64,000 bases of DNA from assembly GCF_000002985.6 (NCBI RefSeq), contig NC_003282.8:15810001-15874000 (forward strand), written 5' to 3'. The position numbers were made by a program, and so were the translations under genes. The notes beneath the pieces were generated by a model. That model was not told the DNA's origin. It worked only from the letters and a program-made list of their open reading frames with translations, and did no database searches. The DNA comes from Caenorhabditis elegans. Lineage: Eukaryota > Nematoda > Chromadorea > Rhabditida > Rhabditidae. Below are positions 1 through 10,058 of this stretch, in pieces; positions within the stretch are counted from its first letter, which is position 1; each line of letters begins with the position of its first letter.

Positions 1-519
1 TTTCAACAATTTAACCAAGGAGCTCTCTTAAGGAATCACTGAAACAGGAATCTTTTTTCATGTGGCAAAAAATCTCAACTTTCTAGAATTTTCTAAAAAA
101 TGCTCCAGAATTCTCTGAAATCCATTTATTGTTCTGCAAAACTTGTGTATTTTAAATTTTCAACAAAAAGTTTGTTTTGAATTTTTTTCTAAGTTTTCAT
201 GCAAATTTCCGAAAAAATGTTGGGGTTGATCTCTTAAAGTTTTGCTAAAATTGATGGGCCGAATTCTAAATTAATTGTTTGAGGACTTTTGAGTCTATAT
301 TGAAACATGATAAGTTTTTCCAATTTTTGGAAAAAAAATTCCCATTTCAGAAAGCACATAAATCTTGTTTTAAGCAAATATACATGTTTTTTCATGCTCA
401 CCATGCTCACCATCAGAAAGGATATACTTTTCCAAAATTCATGTTTTTCAAAATAATATTGTCTGAAATATTCTGTTTCACAATAATTTTTATCACAAAG
501 TTTGCAATTTAGAAAATAT

Positions 520-540
520 TTTAATTGGGATTTGATTATT
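520..540 (+). ncRNA. candidate 21U-RNA (piRNA)
   Basis: Core CTGTTTCA at 473-480; YRNT ends at 520, spacing 40 nt. Starts TTTAATTGGG. Confidence 0.6.
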
Positions 541-924
541 TTGAAAATTAAAAGTTTACTTTTTCAGTTTTTCAACCTAATCAATGAGGTTTTTTTGCGG
601 GAAGCGTCTGGTTTTCTAGTTTTGAAGACAAATTTTTTGAAGTTATTAAAATGCATTTTGACCACAAGTAAAAACTCTACCAACACATTAAAAATTCGAA
701 ATAACTGATATATTGTCGGGAATTCGAAAATGTAAAGTTTTTAACTTTAAATTTTAAAAGTTTCTTTGGTTGATGAATAAAATTATTAGTTTTTAGAAGA
801 ACGTATTACTTAAAAAACTCAAGAGGCTTTTAAAACTAACACTTTTCAAAATTTATAAAATAATGTTTAAAAAAATATTTTTTTTAATTGCTGTTTCATA
901 GTCTTTTTAGATAATCGTCTAAAT

Positions 925-945
925 TTTTACATAGTATTGGACACA
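925..945 (-). ncRNA. candidate 21U-RNA, variant core
   Basis: Core variant TGAAACAC at 984-991 (minus); U at 945, spacing 39 nt. Starts TGTGTCCAAT and overlaps the plus-strand candidate at 938. Confidence 0.35.
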
Positions 946-958
946 ACACAAGAACCAA
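938..958 (+). ncRNA. candidate 21U-RNA (piRNA)
   Basis: Core CTGTTTCA at 891-898; TATT ends at 938, spacing 40 nt. Starts TGGACACAAC. Confidence 0.65.
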
Positions 959-1080
959 ATTTTAATAAAAAACGCAATAATTATGAAACACAGTGAATAT
1001 TTGGCAAAAAAATTTATTTGCTTCTTTTCTGAAACTGTTTCACGTTGACCTTATGTTAACGTTTCTGAATTGCCAATTAG

Positions 1081-1101
1081 TAATTTTAAATCATCGTGAA
1101 G
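1081..1101 (+). ncRNA. candidate 21U-RNA (piRNA)
   Basis: Core CTGTTTCA at 1035-1042; TAGT ends at 1081, spacing 39 nt. Starts TAATTTTAAA. Confidence 0.6.
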
Positions 1102-1109
1102 AGTGCAGT

Positions 1110-1395
1110 ACCTCAAAACAGGCTCCGCCCTCTATCATTTATGCTCCTCCCATGTTTTGAAGGAAAACCACGGGGAACGGCAAAAATCGGAAATCCAACC
1201 AATATCTTTCAGCTTTTAACCTCTTCGTGAGGGCGTGGAGTGCTATTCACTGGGGAGTGAAACTCGTGAAATGTCGGCGGCTGGTTTTGATTGGTGTCCC
1301 GATTTTCGCCTTTCCCCTTGGTTGGTCGAAAATGGCGAGGTCTAAAGTTTGGGATTTGTGCGCGCACGCCACGCAGTTTTATTATTTTGAGTGTA
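1110..1395. mobile_element. palindromic MITE-like element, diverged copy
   Basis: Contains the family signature: CCAACCAATATC, CGTGAAATGTCGGCGGC and GGTGTCCCGATTTTCGCC, with the right end TATTATTTTGAGTG. The same modules are in inverted order around the centre of the best copy at 51551-51915. It is a non-coding fold-back element, so ORFs at 1209-1566 are by-products. Confidence 0.6.
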
Positions 1396-1495
1396 AACGA
1401 AATAAAAATTAAATCGACTTGTTTCCAAAATTTTCCGAAAAAACGTAGACTTTCGACGTCCATTCAGGATGTCTCTTTATCATTTTTAGTGTTTT

Positions 1496-1516
1496 TGAAA
1501 ACGAACATCGAAGTTA
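1496..1516 (-). ncRNA. candidate 21U-RNA, variant core
   Basis: Variant TGAAACTG at 1556-1563; U at 1516, spacing 40 nt. Starts TAACTTCGAT. Lies in the 425-bp duplication; the partner core has an extra change. Confidence 0.35.
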
Positions 1517-1659
1517 ATGAATACATTGAAAACGGAGTTTTTAATATTAACTATGTGAAACTGTAAAAAAAATGCAAATTTTCTAAACTTTGGAATTTCG
1601 TCACTAAGGCGTAAACTATTAAAATGGTGATGTGAATGTTTTCGAAAATAAATCACAAA

Positions 1660-1680
1660 TTTACAAAAGCCATGCTTAAA
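1660..1680 (-). ncRNA. candidate 21U-RNA, variant core
   Basis: Variant TGAAACTG at 1719-1726; U at 1680, spacing 39 nt. Starts TTTAAGCATG. Paralog of the candidate at 3780. Confidence 0.35.
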
Positions 1681-1864
1681 ATGTATTACAAACATAAACA
1701 ATTTCTATATAGACTATGTGAAACTGGAAAAACTTTGAATTTTTTTTTTGTAAAAATAAAACAAATAATTTTCAGTTTCATTAAAATTAACTCAACTTTT
1801 AAAAAATCTACTCAAAACTTAATAGTTTGAAAAATCAGAAAGTTCAGGATGTATTTTTAACATT

Positions 1865-1885
1865 TTCCAAAAACCTTTGAATATA
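1865..1885 (-). ncRNA. candidate 21U-RNA, variant core
   Basis: Variant TGAAACTG at 1924-1931; U at 1885, spacing 39 nt. Starts TATATTCAAA. Confidence 0.35.
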
Positions 1886-3002
1886 CTGATGTATTGAAAA
1901 CGGAATTTTTAATATAAAATATGTGAAACTGTAAAAAATTGCAAATTTTCTAAACTTGCCAAATTAGTCTCTAAAACGTTAATTTTTCAAATGGTGATGA
2001 AAACGTTTTTAGTAATAAATCTCAAGTTTATTGACTTACATTATTAAAATTAAAATGACTTATAAAGTGTAATACCAAAATAAACAAGATTTTGCTTCCG
2101 GGTTCGACCGCTGACTGTAACATTCGAATTTTAATAGCCTGAAAATGTTTGTAAATCCAATCTATTATTCCCTTATGCTTTCACATTCATCATTGCTGAA
2201 TGACAACAACATTTATCCCAAAAAACTCTTCATTTTTTGTCATTTTCCTGTTGTTTTCTGTTTTTTTCCAGTCAGTCAGCTTTTAACTCTTTTTATTTCA
2301 ATTTTCCGAGCTATTCTTGTAGTGTCCACTAGAGACGGAGAGCCTCATAATTAGATTTTTCTCCCCGTTCTCTCACTTGCTTCTTCTAGTTTTGGATGTG
2401 TTTTTCCGCTTATTTTTTTGATGAGAATTTATTTTTTTTTACTATTTTTTGAAATTTAATTTTGAGCAGGAGGATTAACCTTGAAGCTATTTTTTCAATT
2501 AACTTATTTTCAAAGGCAGGGTGACCAAAGTGCATTTCTTCTACGTAGATTATTGTTCGAAAACATGTTTTTTCATGGGGAATTGGTTTTCAGAAATTTA
2601 TTTGAAATTTATTTTTGTCAGAATCTGTATCGAACTTAGCTTAAATTTTGCTTCTCTTTAAAAACTTCTCGAAAATGTAAAAGTTTGGAAAAAAACTGAA
2701 AATCAGAATTTGAACTGTTTTGGAGTTTTCACATAGCCAATTCTAATTCCAAAGATGGATTATAAGAAATTAAAAAAAAAACAAATTTAACTTGAATTTT
2801 TTCGAAATTAGTTCGGCCTATAACGTCCAAAGAACATTAAAATAATTTTACTGTTTATTTTTGAAATTCATTGAAATAGTAAAGATATTCAAAATAAGAA
2901 AGTACCTATATTATTTCAAAATCAGACTTCTAACTCCGCGGGCATTTAATTTAGGCCAACCAGAGAGCACATGAACAATTAAATTGTTCAATTAAATTTT
3001 GT

Positions 3003-3023
3003 AAATATGCATTCTTAGGTAAA
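3003..3023 (-). ncRNA. candidate 21U-RNA, variant core
   Basis: Variant TGAAACTG at 3061-3068; U at 3023, spacing 38 nt. Starts TTTACCTAAG. Confidence 0.3.
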
Positions 3024-3198
3024 ACACTATAACGAATCACTGATAGTTATATAAATAATGTGAAACTGTAAATTTTCGATGAAAATTTTAAAATCTAAAA
3101 TTTCTTGTTTTTAGAAGATAAGTAATTAAATATTATTGTGACAGCAAAAAATATGTTTCAATGGAACTTGTGTATCAAATAATCACAAAAAACATTGT

Positions 3199-3219
3199 TT
3201 CAGTGTGTTAATGACGCTA
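3199..3219 (+). ncRNA. candidate 21U-RNA, variant core
   Basis: Variant ATGTTTCA at 3153-3160; U at 3199, spacing 39 nt. Starts TTCAGTGTGT. Its first bases overlap the next core (3195-3202). Confidence 0.35.
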
Positions 3220-3233
3220 ATACGAGTCACTGA
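3213..3233 (-). ncRNA. candidate 21U-RNA, variant core
   Basis: Variant TGAAACTG at 3271-3278; U at 3233, spacing 38 nt. Starts TCAGTGACTC. Confidence 0.35.
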
Positions 3234-3241
3234 ATACTCAA

Positions 3242-3262
3242 TGAAAGAATCTTTTGCAATAT
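3242..3262 (+). ncRNA. candidate 21U-RNA, variant core
   Basis: Variant TTGTTTCA at 3195-3202; CAAT ends at 3242, spacing 40 nt. Starts TGAAAGAATC. Confidence 0.35.
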
Positions 3263-3514
3263 CTAAATTGTGAAACTGCACATTTTTAAGATTTTCTGTA
3301 ACTGGGCATTAATATTTTAAGATAAAACAACTATTTCGATGTAAATTTTTCCAAAAAAAAAGATCACCCTATATTCTAAATTTTTTGCCGTTAATGTTAA
3401 ATTTTTGAAACTGAAAATTTATTTTAAAATTGTTCATATTGTTTCAATTAATGTAAGAAATAATTATAAAGCATTTACTAATTCGAAGAAATAATTGAAA
3501 GAAAAAATTGAAAG

Positions 3515-3940
3515 CGACTTGTTTCCAGAATTTTCCGAAAAAAAGTAGACTTTCGACGTCCATTCAGGATGTCTCTTTATCATTTTTAGTGTTTTTGAAA
3601 ACGAGCATCGAACTTAATGAATACATTGATAACGGAGTTTTGAATATAAACTGTGCGAAACTGTAAAAAATTGCAAAATTTTCTAAACATTGGAATTTCG
3701 TCATTAAGGCGTTAACTTTTAAAATGGTGATGTGAATGTTTTCGAAAATAAATCACAAATTTACAAAAGCCATGCTTAGAATGTATTGCAAAAATAAACA
3801 ATCTCTATGTAGACTATGTGAAACTGTAAAAACTTCGAATTTTTTTTGTAAAAATAAAACAAATAATTTTCAGTTTCATTAAAATTAACTCAACTTTTTA
3901 AAAATCTACTCAAAACTTAATAGTTTGAAAAATCAGAAAA
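3515..3940. repeat. copy 2 of a 425-bp intergenic duplication
   Basis: Matches 1415-1840. The first core reads TGAAACTG in copy 1 but CGAAACTG here, while the second core is kept in both. Confidence 0.85.
3760..3780 (-). ncRNA. candidate 21U-RNA, variant core
   Basis: Variant TGAAACTG at 3819-3826; U at 3780, spacing 39 nt. Starts TCTAAGCATG, a near-copy of the candidate at 1680. Confidence 0.35.
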
Positions 3941-4234
3941 AAAAATCTAAAATTTTTAATAATTATACATTAAAAATCGAAAATTATAGGGTTTTATTTA
4001 GCGGAAGCTTTATTTAAATATAGATTTCTTTAGTCTAATCTCAACAAGTAAAATCTAGATTTTCGGTTTCTGAGCCCGCTCTTCACTAAAAAACTCTTCC
4101 CCATACGCAGCCTAACCTAATTGTCCGTTCTATGAATCATTCGCTCATTTCTCATTATTTCTATTTCTGACACAAACACACACACACACACCAGACACTC
4201 AGTTTTTGACTTCACGTCGGTCTTCAGAGAAAAT

Positions 4235-4320
4235 AAAAAAGAATTCATAGAAATTTCTGATGATGAGCCTCGTGTGCAATAAGTTTGCGCGTTAGCCACT
4301 TGGCTACGCGCGTTTCTCGG
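4235..4320 (-). other. pol III-like A box with T-run (tRNA-derived remnant?)
   Basis: Minus strand has TAGCCAAGTGGC (4306-4295), an A-box-like match, and six T at 4240-4235. No good B box (GGTTCGANTCC) lies between, and no cloverleaf can be folded. Confidence 0.2.
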
Positions 4321-5560
4321 AATCTTTGAGTGCGGCCGTATAGATGATTAGTACCCTAATTAAGTTTACGAACTGAAAACAAAAAAAAACATATCAACTG
4401 AAAAGAGCAAGAACCGGTCTCCAAATCTTAGAATCTTTCGTCTCAATGATCTAGACTTCCTGTTTGTTCTACTTCACTTGGCAGAATGTACATACACCAG
4501 TAATTATATCAAAAACCCTTCCCCCCCCCCCCCTCCCCATTTCTTTTTCTTTTTTCGGGGTTTCATTTTTGCTCCAACTCGTAGGAAAAGGTCGCTGAGA
4601 GGAAGTGGGCTCCGACTGAGCAACACAAATTCATAGATGAAGTATTTATATAGACACTTTGAAACCCGTCCCCCCGCCACCCGTTAGTACATATTTCCCT
4701 TTGGGCATTTCTCATTAGTGTGAGCTAACTGAAATGCACATATCAACGTCTCCCCCTAATAAGTCTTATCACCTGCTTGTCACTTCTCGGGATTAGACAC
4801 TTTTTTATTTTTCGTAGTTTCGGAAATCTATAGCTGATTCAGAGAAAATTTCATGTTTTTTTTCTGGAAAAAAATTTTGCGGTTTCACAAAAATTATAAT
4901 TTTTTCATCGTTTTCTTGATTTGCTATTTTTTTCTTCTACATATTAATTAAAGCATTTTATGTTGTTTCAAAGTTTTCCGCTTAAAATAGTATGTGAGAG
5001 GAGCAGAGTGCAGAGTGTCTGCGTGTCTGCACTCTCCTGCCCTCCTCTACTCTCTCTACCTTCCAATTTTGAAAGTGCACAACTTGGCCTGAGTTTGAGC
5101 TAGATATCTATTTTAAAATATGTTCTGCACAGGGATATGTGTAGTATTTTAGAACATACCCTGTTTTTTTAAACACCTAACGTTTCACTATGTTTTTAAG
5201 GCACACGGTCTATGATTGATTATTAATTAATACTTTTGGTGCTTTCGAATTAATGCAATAGCTACTTTGTTAAGTTATAAAACCCTTGATTCCACACTGT
5301 ATACCTTTTAAGGTGAATAATTTGAATCTAGAGAAATCCAGAATTCTAGTTTCAAGTGCATTTTTATTGCGAACTAAATAAAAAGCGTAAATTTGAAGTA
5401 TTAAAAAAATTGTTTAAAGGTTTAAACAAGTTTATGAAAATTGTGATGATTTAAATGGGTATTAAACAATTTTTTCTTGATACAGCTGGTGTTTGAAATT
5501 AACAAGAAAAAATCACTGTTTCAAAATTTCGTGATATACATTGTTAATCTTTCGAATTAA

Positions 5561-5581
5561 TGCGTGAGCAATTTTTTTAAG
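5561..5581 (+). ncRNA. candidate 21U-RNA (piRNA)
   Basis: Core CTGTTTCA at 5516-5523; TAAT ends at 5561, spacing 38 nt. Starts TGCGTGAGCA. Confidence 0.5.
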
Positions 5582-6227
5582 GTTAAAAATAACCTGTATC
5601 CACACTGTTTTGGTATAAACTATGCATATTTAAAATTATAGGCGAGAGAGTGTGGAAATAGAGGAGAGTGCAGAAAGTCTGCTTGCCTGAGCTGTCCTCT
5701 GCGCACTTATTCACTCATATTCCTAACTTTTATGGTGAATAATTTGGCTCTAGAGGAAGCCAGAATTCTTGCATTCTTACTGTAAAGTAAAAAATATTCT
5801 TTAACTTTTAAAGATTTAAAAAAATATTTTCAACGGTTTCAACAAGTTGGCAAAATTTGTGATGAATGAGCTTTAAATAGTGATAAATCAGTTTTAAATA
5901 GTGAACAAGTTAACTATTGTGAAATTGTTTGTTAAAATAGATATATTTCAGCACTATTCTGAAAGAAGCTCTTGAAAATGTTAAACGAAAGACTGTGAAA
6001 AGTGAGAAGAGTGTCTGCTTGTCTGCGCTCTCCTCCCCACTCACACTCTTTCTTACCTGTCATTGGTGTAACTTGGCCTTAAATTGAGCTACTACGCTAT
6101 TCTAAAATGTATTCAAATCAGCGAAAAAACTCTATAACTGTAAGTTAAACATTTTGAAAATTTGAGAAAAAATCACGAAATGTTTCAGCATATTAATACA
6201 AAGCATTCATTTTTCTTAATAGGTTGA

Positions 6228-6248
6228 TTACTTTTAGGAGATTTATTT
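6228..6248 (+). ncRNA. candidate 21U-RNA, variant core
   Basis: Variant ATGTTTCA at 6180-6187; TGAT ends at 6228, spacing 41 nt. Starts TTACTTTTAG. Confidence 0.3.
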
Positions 6249-7623
6249 TCTGAAAAAAAACCAAATATCTCGCTGTCTGCGCTCTCTCACCCTCTCGAAT
6301 CTTTTACGTCACTGCAAAAATAGAGTGTATATAATACAATTTTAATTAGACATCTCCACTTCATTTTCCTTGAAATTCTTCATTTTCTTGCTCCAGCAAC
6401 TAATTGTGATTTCACATTTCCAAAGCCTTCCCTTTTTCTTTTCTAATTAGGCTTAAGCCTTTGTACTAGTATAAAGAAAGGCGGTTTGTGCTCAGTTATG
6501 GAGCAAAAAGAGCAATTTTCCTCCAGTCTCTCCAGCGGCAAAAATTCTGATTTTTTTTTCAAAGATCGAAAATCTTTTAATATCATTTGTGAAACAGAAA
6601 TTTTTTTTTGTTCTAAAATTAATTTTTTGAAAAACGAGGAAATTCCGTGTGAGCTTATAATCGAGTAAAAACTAGCTTCATCACTAGTTTCCCGTCGTTT
6701 AAATTATTCACGTACACCTCTTTTGAAACTCTTCTTTTTTTTCTTTTTTTTCTTTACTTTTTACTCTTGTTTTTTTTGCTACCTTTTCATCTTTTCTTTA
6801 AAGTTCGAAAAATTTTGAAATAATTTTAATGCGATGTGGGTTCAATCACAATTATTGAAACAAAACAGTTGTTTAAAAAAATAATTATATTTTTCGACTA
6901 AATGAGTATTTGCAGGGTTATCAATTTTTGAGTTCTCATAAAAAGTAAAATGTTTGGTTTATTCTTTTCAAGAATTATGTTTCTAGCACTATTTTGAGTA
7001 AAGCTACGCCTTTTTGAAGTTTCCACGGCGAGAGAGTGTGGGTGGCGGGGAGAGTGCAGAGAGGGAGAGTGTCTAGCTGTCCTCAGAATGAAGCTGGAAA
7101 CCTTATTTAAAATCCATTTTGATTGTAAATTATCAAGTTTTCTACTTTAAAAAATCCAAAAAATCTGGAATACTCTGTAAATATTATTGTTTTCGTCTCA
7201 AGTTCCAAATGTCCCACACACTTTTTTAATTTTGCACTTTTTTGCAATTCTCTTGTTATTATTCCGCCCATGCTCTTGTTCCTTATTTTCTGCCAGTAAT
7301 GCTCCGTGAGCATCCTCTTCTGCTTCAATGAATAATTTCAAGGATGAAAAGGAATGCAAGCGGAAGATGTTTGACATTCTTCTCTATTCTATTTTTCGAA
7401 CTTTTCAATGGATTTTTGAAACAATTTTTGGAAGCAAAAATTGCAAATAACAATTATTTTAAAAACTACGTAAAACAGTAACATTTTAAAAAATTTATTG
7501 CTGCAAAAAATGGGGACATTTTTGCCAAGAATTCCAAATTTATTTCTGAAAATAGAATTTTCATGATTTTTCGTATTTGAGTTTTTTTGTCGACAATGCT
7601 TATCTATTAAAATTATAACTACT

Positions 7624-7644
7624 GAAACACTTTATAAAATTTTA
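7624..7644 (-). ncRNA. candidate 21U-RNA (piRNA)
   Basis: Core TGAAACAG (minus) at 7682-7689; U at 7644, spacing 38 nt. Starts TAAAATTTTA. Confidence 0.5.
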
Positions 7645-7909
7645 TCAGAGAGATTGTACAGCACAACATTTATGGAAATATTGAAACAGTCGATTTTTTG
7701 AAAAAAAATTATCACATTTTCCTGTGAGAATAATTTTTCGTTATTAGTAACTGGACTTATATAAATCCCAAATTTAATGAGTACAGTGAAACATGATAAA
7801 ATGTTGTGTAAAAAAAACAGCAAAAAATGAATCTGAATTGAAAAAAATCAAATACTTTTTCTACTGTTTCAGAAACTTTTCATATAATACAAATATTTTC
7901 TTATGATAT

Positions 7910-7930
7910 TATGAATAGCGGTTTTTTTCA
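7910..7930 (+). ncRNA. candidate 21U-RNA (piRNA)
   Basis: Core CTGTTTCA at 7864-7871; TATT ends at 7910, spacing 39 nt. Starts TATGAATAGC. Confidence 0.6.
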
Positions 7931-8445
7931 GTTTTTCGTGAATTAGAAAATTCTGCAACTATGAATTCTGCTACTATGCATGTTCTGCAACTATGCAACT
8001 AATTCTGCAACTATGAATGATATTGAAAACTATTCTTCAGCATTGCTTTAACTTATTCTTTGGGCTGCGAGAAGGCTTTTTAAGAATTTTAATGAATTTT
8101 TTTAAAAATTTTTCAAGGGAATAACTTCTGCAATTTAAGTTTACCAAAAAATTTTGTTAGTGAATCAGATTATTTGATGCATAATAATTTTTAAATTTTT
8201 TTTTCAAAACGTCCGACGGAAATTATAAAAATTTCCACTGTTTCTCAAAGTTTATATTAGATGTCAAATTTTTTGAAGTCGATTAGAGGTGCACTGTGAG
8301 TTAAATTTAAATTAATTTTTTTATAATAGTGTTTCCCCCCCAGCAACTTTCGAAAACCAGTTTCTTTTTTAAATTAAAAAATAAGTAAACTTCAGCAAAC
8401 AAGCTCTGTTCAATTGGTATTACAATGTTGAAATTTTAGAAACAT

Positions 8446-8466
8446 AAATACGTTTAATACCACGGA
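8446..8466 (-). ncRNA. candidate 21U-RNA (piRNA)
   Basis: Core TGAAACAG (minus) at 8505-8512; U at 8466, spacing 39 nt. Starts TCCGTGGTAT. Confidence 0.65.
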
Positions 8467-9236
8467 ATGTTAAGATACAAAATGCACAAAATTTATGAAA
8501 ATCTTGAAACAGAATAATATATATTCCTCGATATTCCTTTCTGAATTTGAGAAGCACAAACTTTGTAATAATAATTTTACAAGGGAACTTTTTTCTGAAA
8601 TTTGAATTGATTCGATAGTAAACCTGATTATTTAGCCTCATTTTTTTAAAGTGACATTGAAGCATGATAATTTTTAAATATTTTTTTCAAAACTTGATCT
8701 CAACAGGAACTCTCGAAAAAGTTTCTTAATCAAATTCATTTTTGAAATGTCACTTTAAAAACGTATAGAAACATGACAATTTAGTTTTTTTTTTTCAAAA
8801 TTTCAGTAAAAAATTAAATAAGCAGCAAAAAATATTTTCAGAAAAATAGTCCCACGAAATAATAATAGTTATTGCAATTAAAATATAATTATTTTGATAA
8901 CAGAAATTCAAAGTAATAAACCAACGAAGCAAAGACACAATTTTTAAAAATTTTGATAAAAACAACTCGAAACAGTATATTTTTTTTAACTAAAATTTTT
9001 TGATGGTCATCTGTACTTTTTTAAATGTAAAAGCAACTGTGATTAATTAAAAATCATACATCTTAGTTTTCTAAGCCCCGCTTATTTTTCTGTGCCGCAC
9101 TCAGATTTTGTTCGAAATTTCTTATGTTATACATAGTTTGTCATACATATTTTGAAAACTGGCAAAATCCTAAATTTATTTTTTGAACACGAATCATAGT
9201 GCATGTAGAAAATGTTTTGAAAATTTAGAAAATACT

Positions 9237-9257
9237 TGAAGCGATGAAGCGGTGTTA
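9237..9257 (-). ncRNA. candidate 21U-RNA (piRNA)
   Basis: Core TGAAACAG (minus) at 9295-9302; U at 9257, spacing 38 nt. Starts TAACACCGCT. Confidence 0.55.
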
Positions 9258-9687
9258 GCGATTTTCTTTAATAGCTTGGCATTTATCAAAAAATTGAAAC
9301 AGTGAAAAAAATATGTTTCTTTTTTTTGTTTTTCTAATCTCTGGTTCAACACAAAGTGCTCATTTTTTTGTGTAATTTGAGCTGAAGTCTGGGCTCTCTC
9401 CTCACATGTCAAAGTTCCTGTTTCAACTGAATTTTTAAAAAGTATTTTTAAAATAGAAAAATCTCAGTTTTTGCTCTTTCCCAGCCACCATCTGCGCTGT
9501 CTTTAAATTTTATTTTTAGATTTATTTTCCCCATCTCTTCATTAATATTCATTAATGCGTAGATCAAATACTAAAAATGATGTATCAGAATTTATATTAA
9601 TTCAGATTTTTCTAATCCCAGCGGATATAGATTTTTTTCTGTTTCAAGTGCTTAATGCGGACTAATTCGAGGATAAGATAATCCCAA

Positions 9688-9708
9688 TTCATAGATAAAA
9701 ATTTCAAT
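9688..9708 (+). ncRNA. candidate 21U-RNA (piRNA)
   Basis: Core CTGTTTCA at 9639-9646; CAAT ends at 9688, spacing 42 nt (an alternative TAAT ends at 9682). Starts TTCATAGATA. Confidence 0.45.
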
Positions 9709-9832
9709 TTGAAAATTTTGATTTCGAATTTTACTTGAAGTTTTTTTTTAATTTTTTTAATTTTCAGAAACTGAAAACTTTTATCCCGTTTCAAAATGTT
9801 TTCTTTAATAACTGAAATTTTTTTTTCAATAA

Positions 9833-9853
9833 TTCCGATCTAGATTTCATCTA
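9833..9853 (+). ncRNA. candidate 21U-RNA, variant core
   Basis: Variant CCGTTTCA at 9786-9793; TAAT ends at 9833, spacing 40 nt. Starts TTCCGATCTA. Confidence 0.35.
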
Positions 9854-10058
9854 TGTATTCTCAGAATTTTTAAATTCGTGATGTAATTGATATGCTTCTA
9901 CAAAAACCTTGCTGACAATTTTGTAGGTACAGGTGAAAAAAAATTATGTAAAACAGCTGATTTTTTCAATTTTCTGCCCATTTTTCTGCCAAAATTTCTT
10001 GCGTTTTCCCTTCATTTTTCCCATTTTCCGTAACCTCAATTTCCCCTCATTTTTGCAG

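Larger units (their letters stand above)
1415..1840. repeat. copy 1 of a 425-bp intergenic duplication
   Basis: Nearly identical to 3515-3940, at an offset of 2100 bp, with only scattered substitutions and small indels. Both copies hold TGAAACTG-type piRNA promoter variants at matching positions (1719-1726 and 3819-3826). Confidence 0.85.
4980..7090. repeat. degenerate local repeats with a GAGAGTGCAGAGTGTCTGC motif
   Basis: The purine/pyrimidine module occurs near 5000-5060, 5645-5720, 5985-6055, 6270-6300 and 7028-7085, often followed by its partial inverse (CTGCGCTCTCCTC). Linking sequence is also repeated: GGTGAATAATTTG...CTAGAG...CCAGAATTCT appears at about 5312 and 5732. This indicates successive local duplications. 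Confidence 0.6.
1..10058. other. intergenic region, left part of the piRNA cluster
   Basis: No convincing protein gene. The region holds many Ruby-motif cores (listed individually), a palindromic element at 1110-1395, a 425-bp duplication (1415-1840 and 3515-3940), and a set of GAGAGTGCAGAG-type repeats between 5.0 and 7.1 kb. A 13-C tract lies at 4521-4533. Exact cores without a well-placed YRNT are at 40-47 (minus, target falls at the window edge), 6590-6597 (minus) and 9418-9425 (plus, nearest at 43 nt). Short ORFs such as 6486-6668 show no splice or codon evidence. Confidence 0.6.

Noticed and set aside
2085-2125. tRNA B-box-like GGGTTCGACC
   Set aside because: No A box at the proper distance and no foldable cloverleaf.
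9933-10058. Upstream extension of the GPCR (MKKNYVKQL...)
   Set aside because: Pyrimidine-rich outron ending in TTTTGCAG directly before the ATG; the peptide is low complexity.
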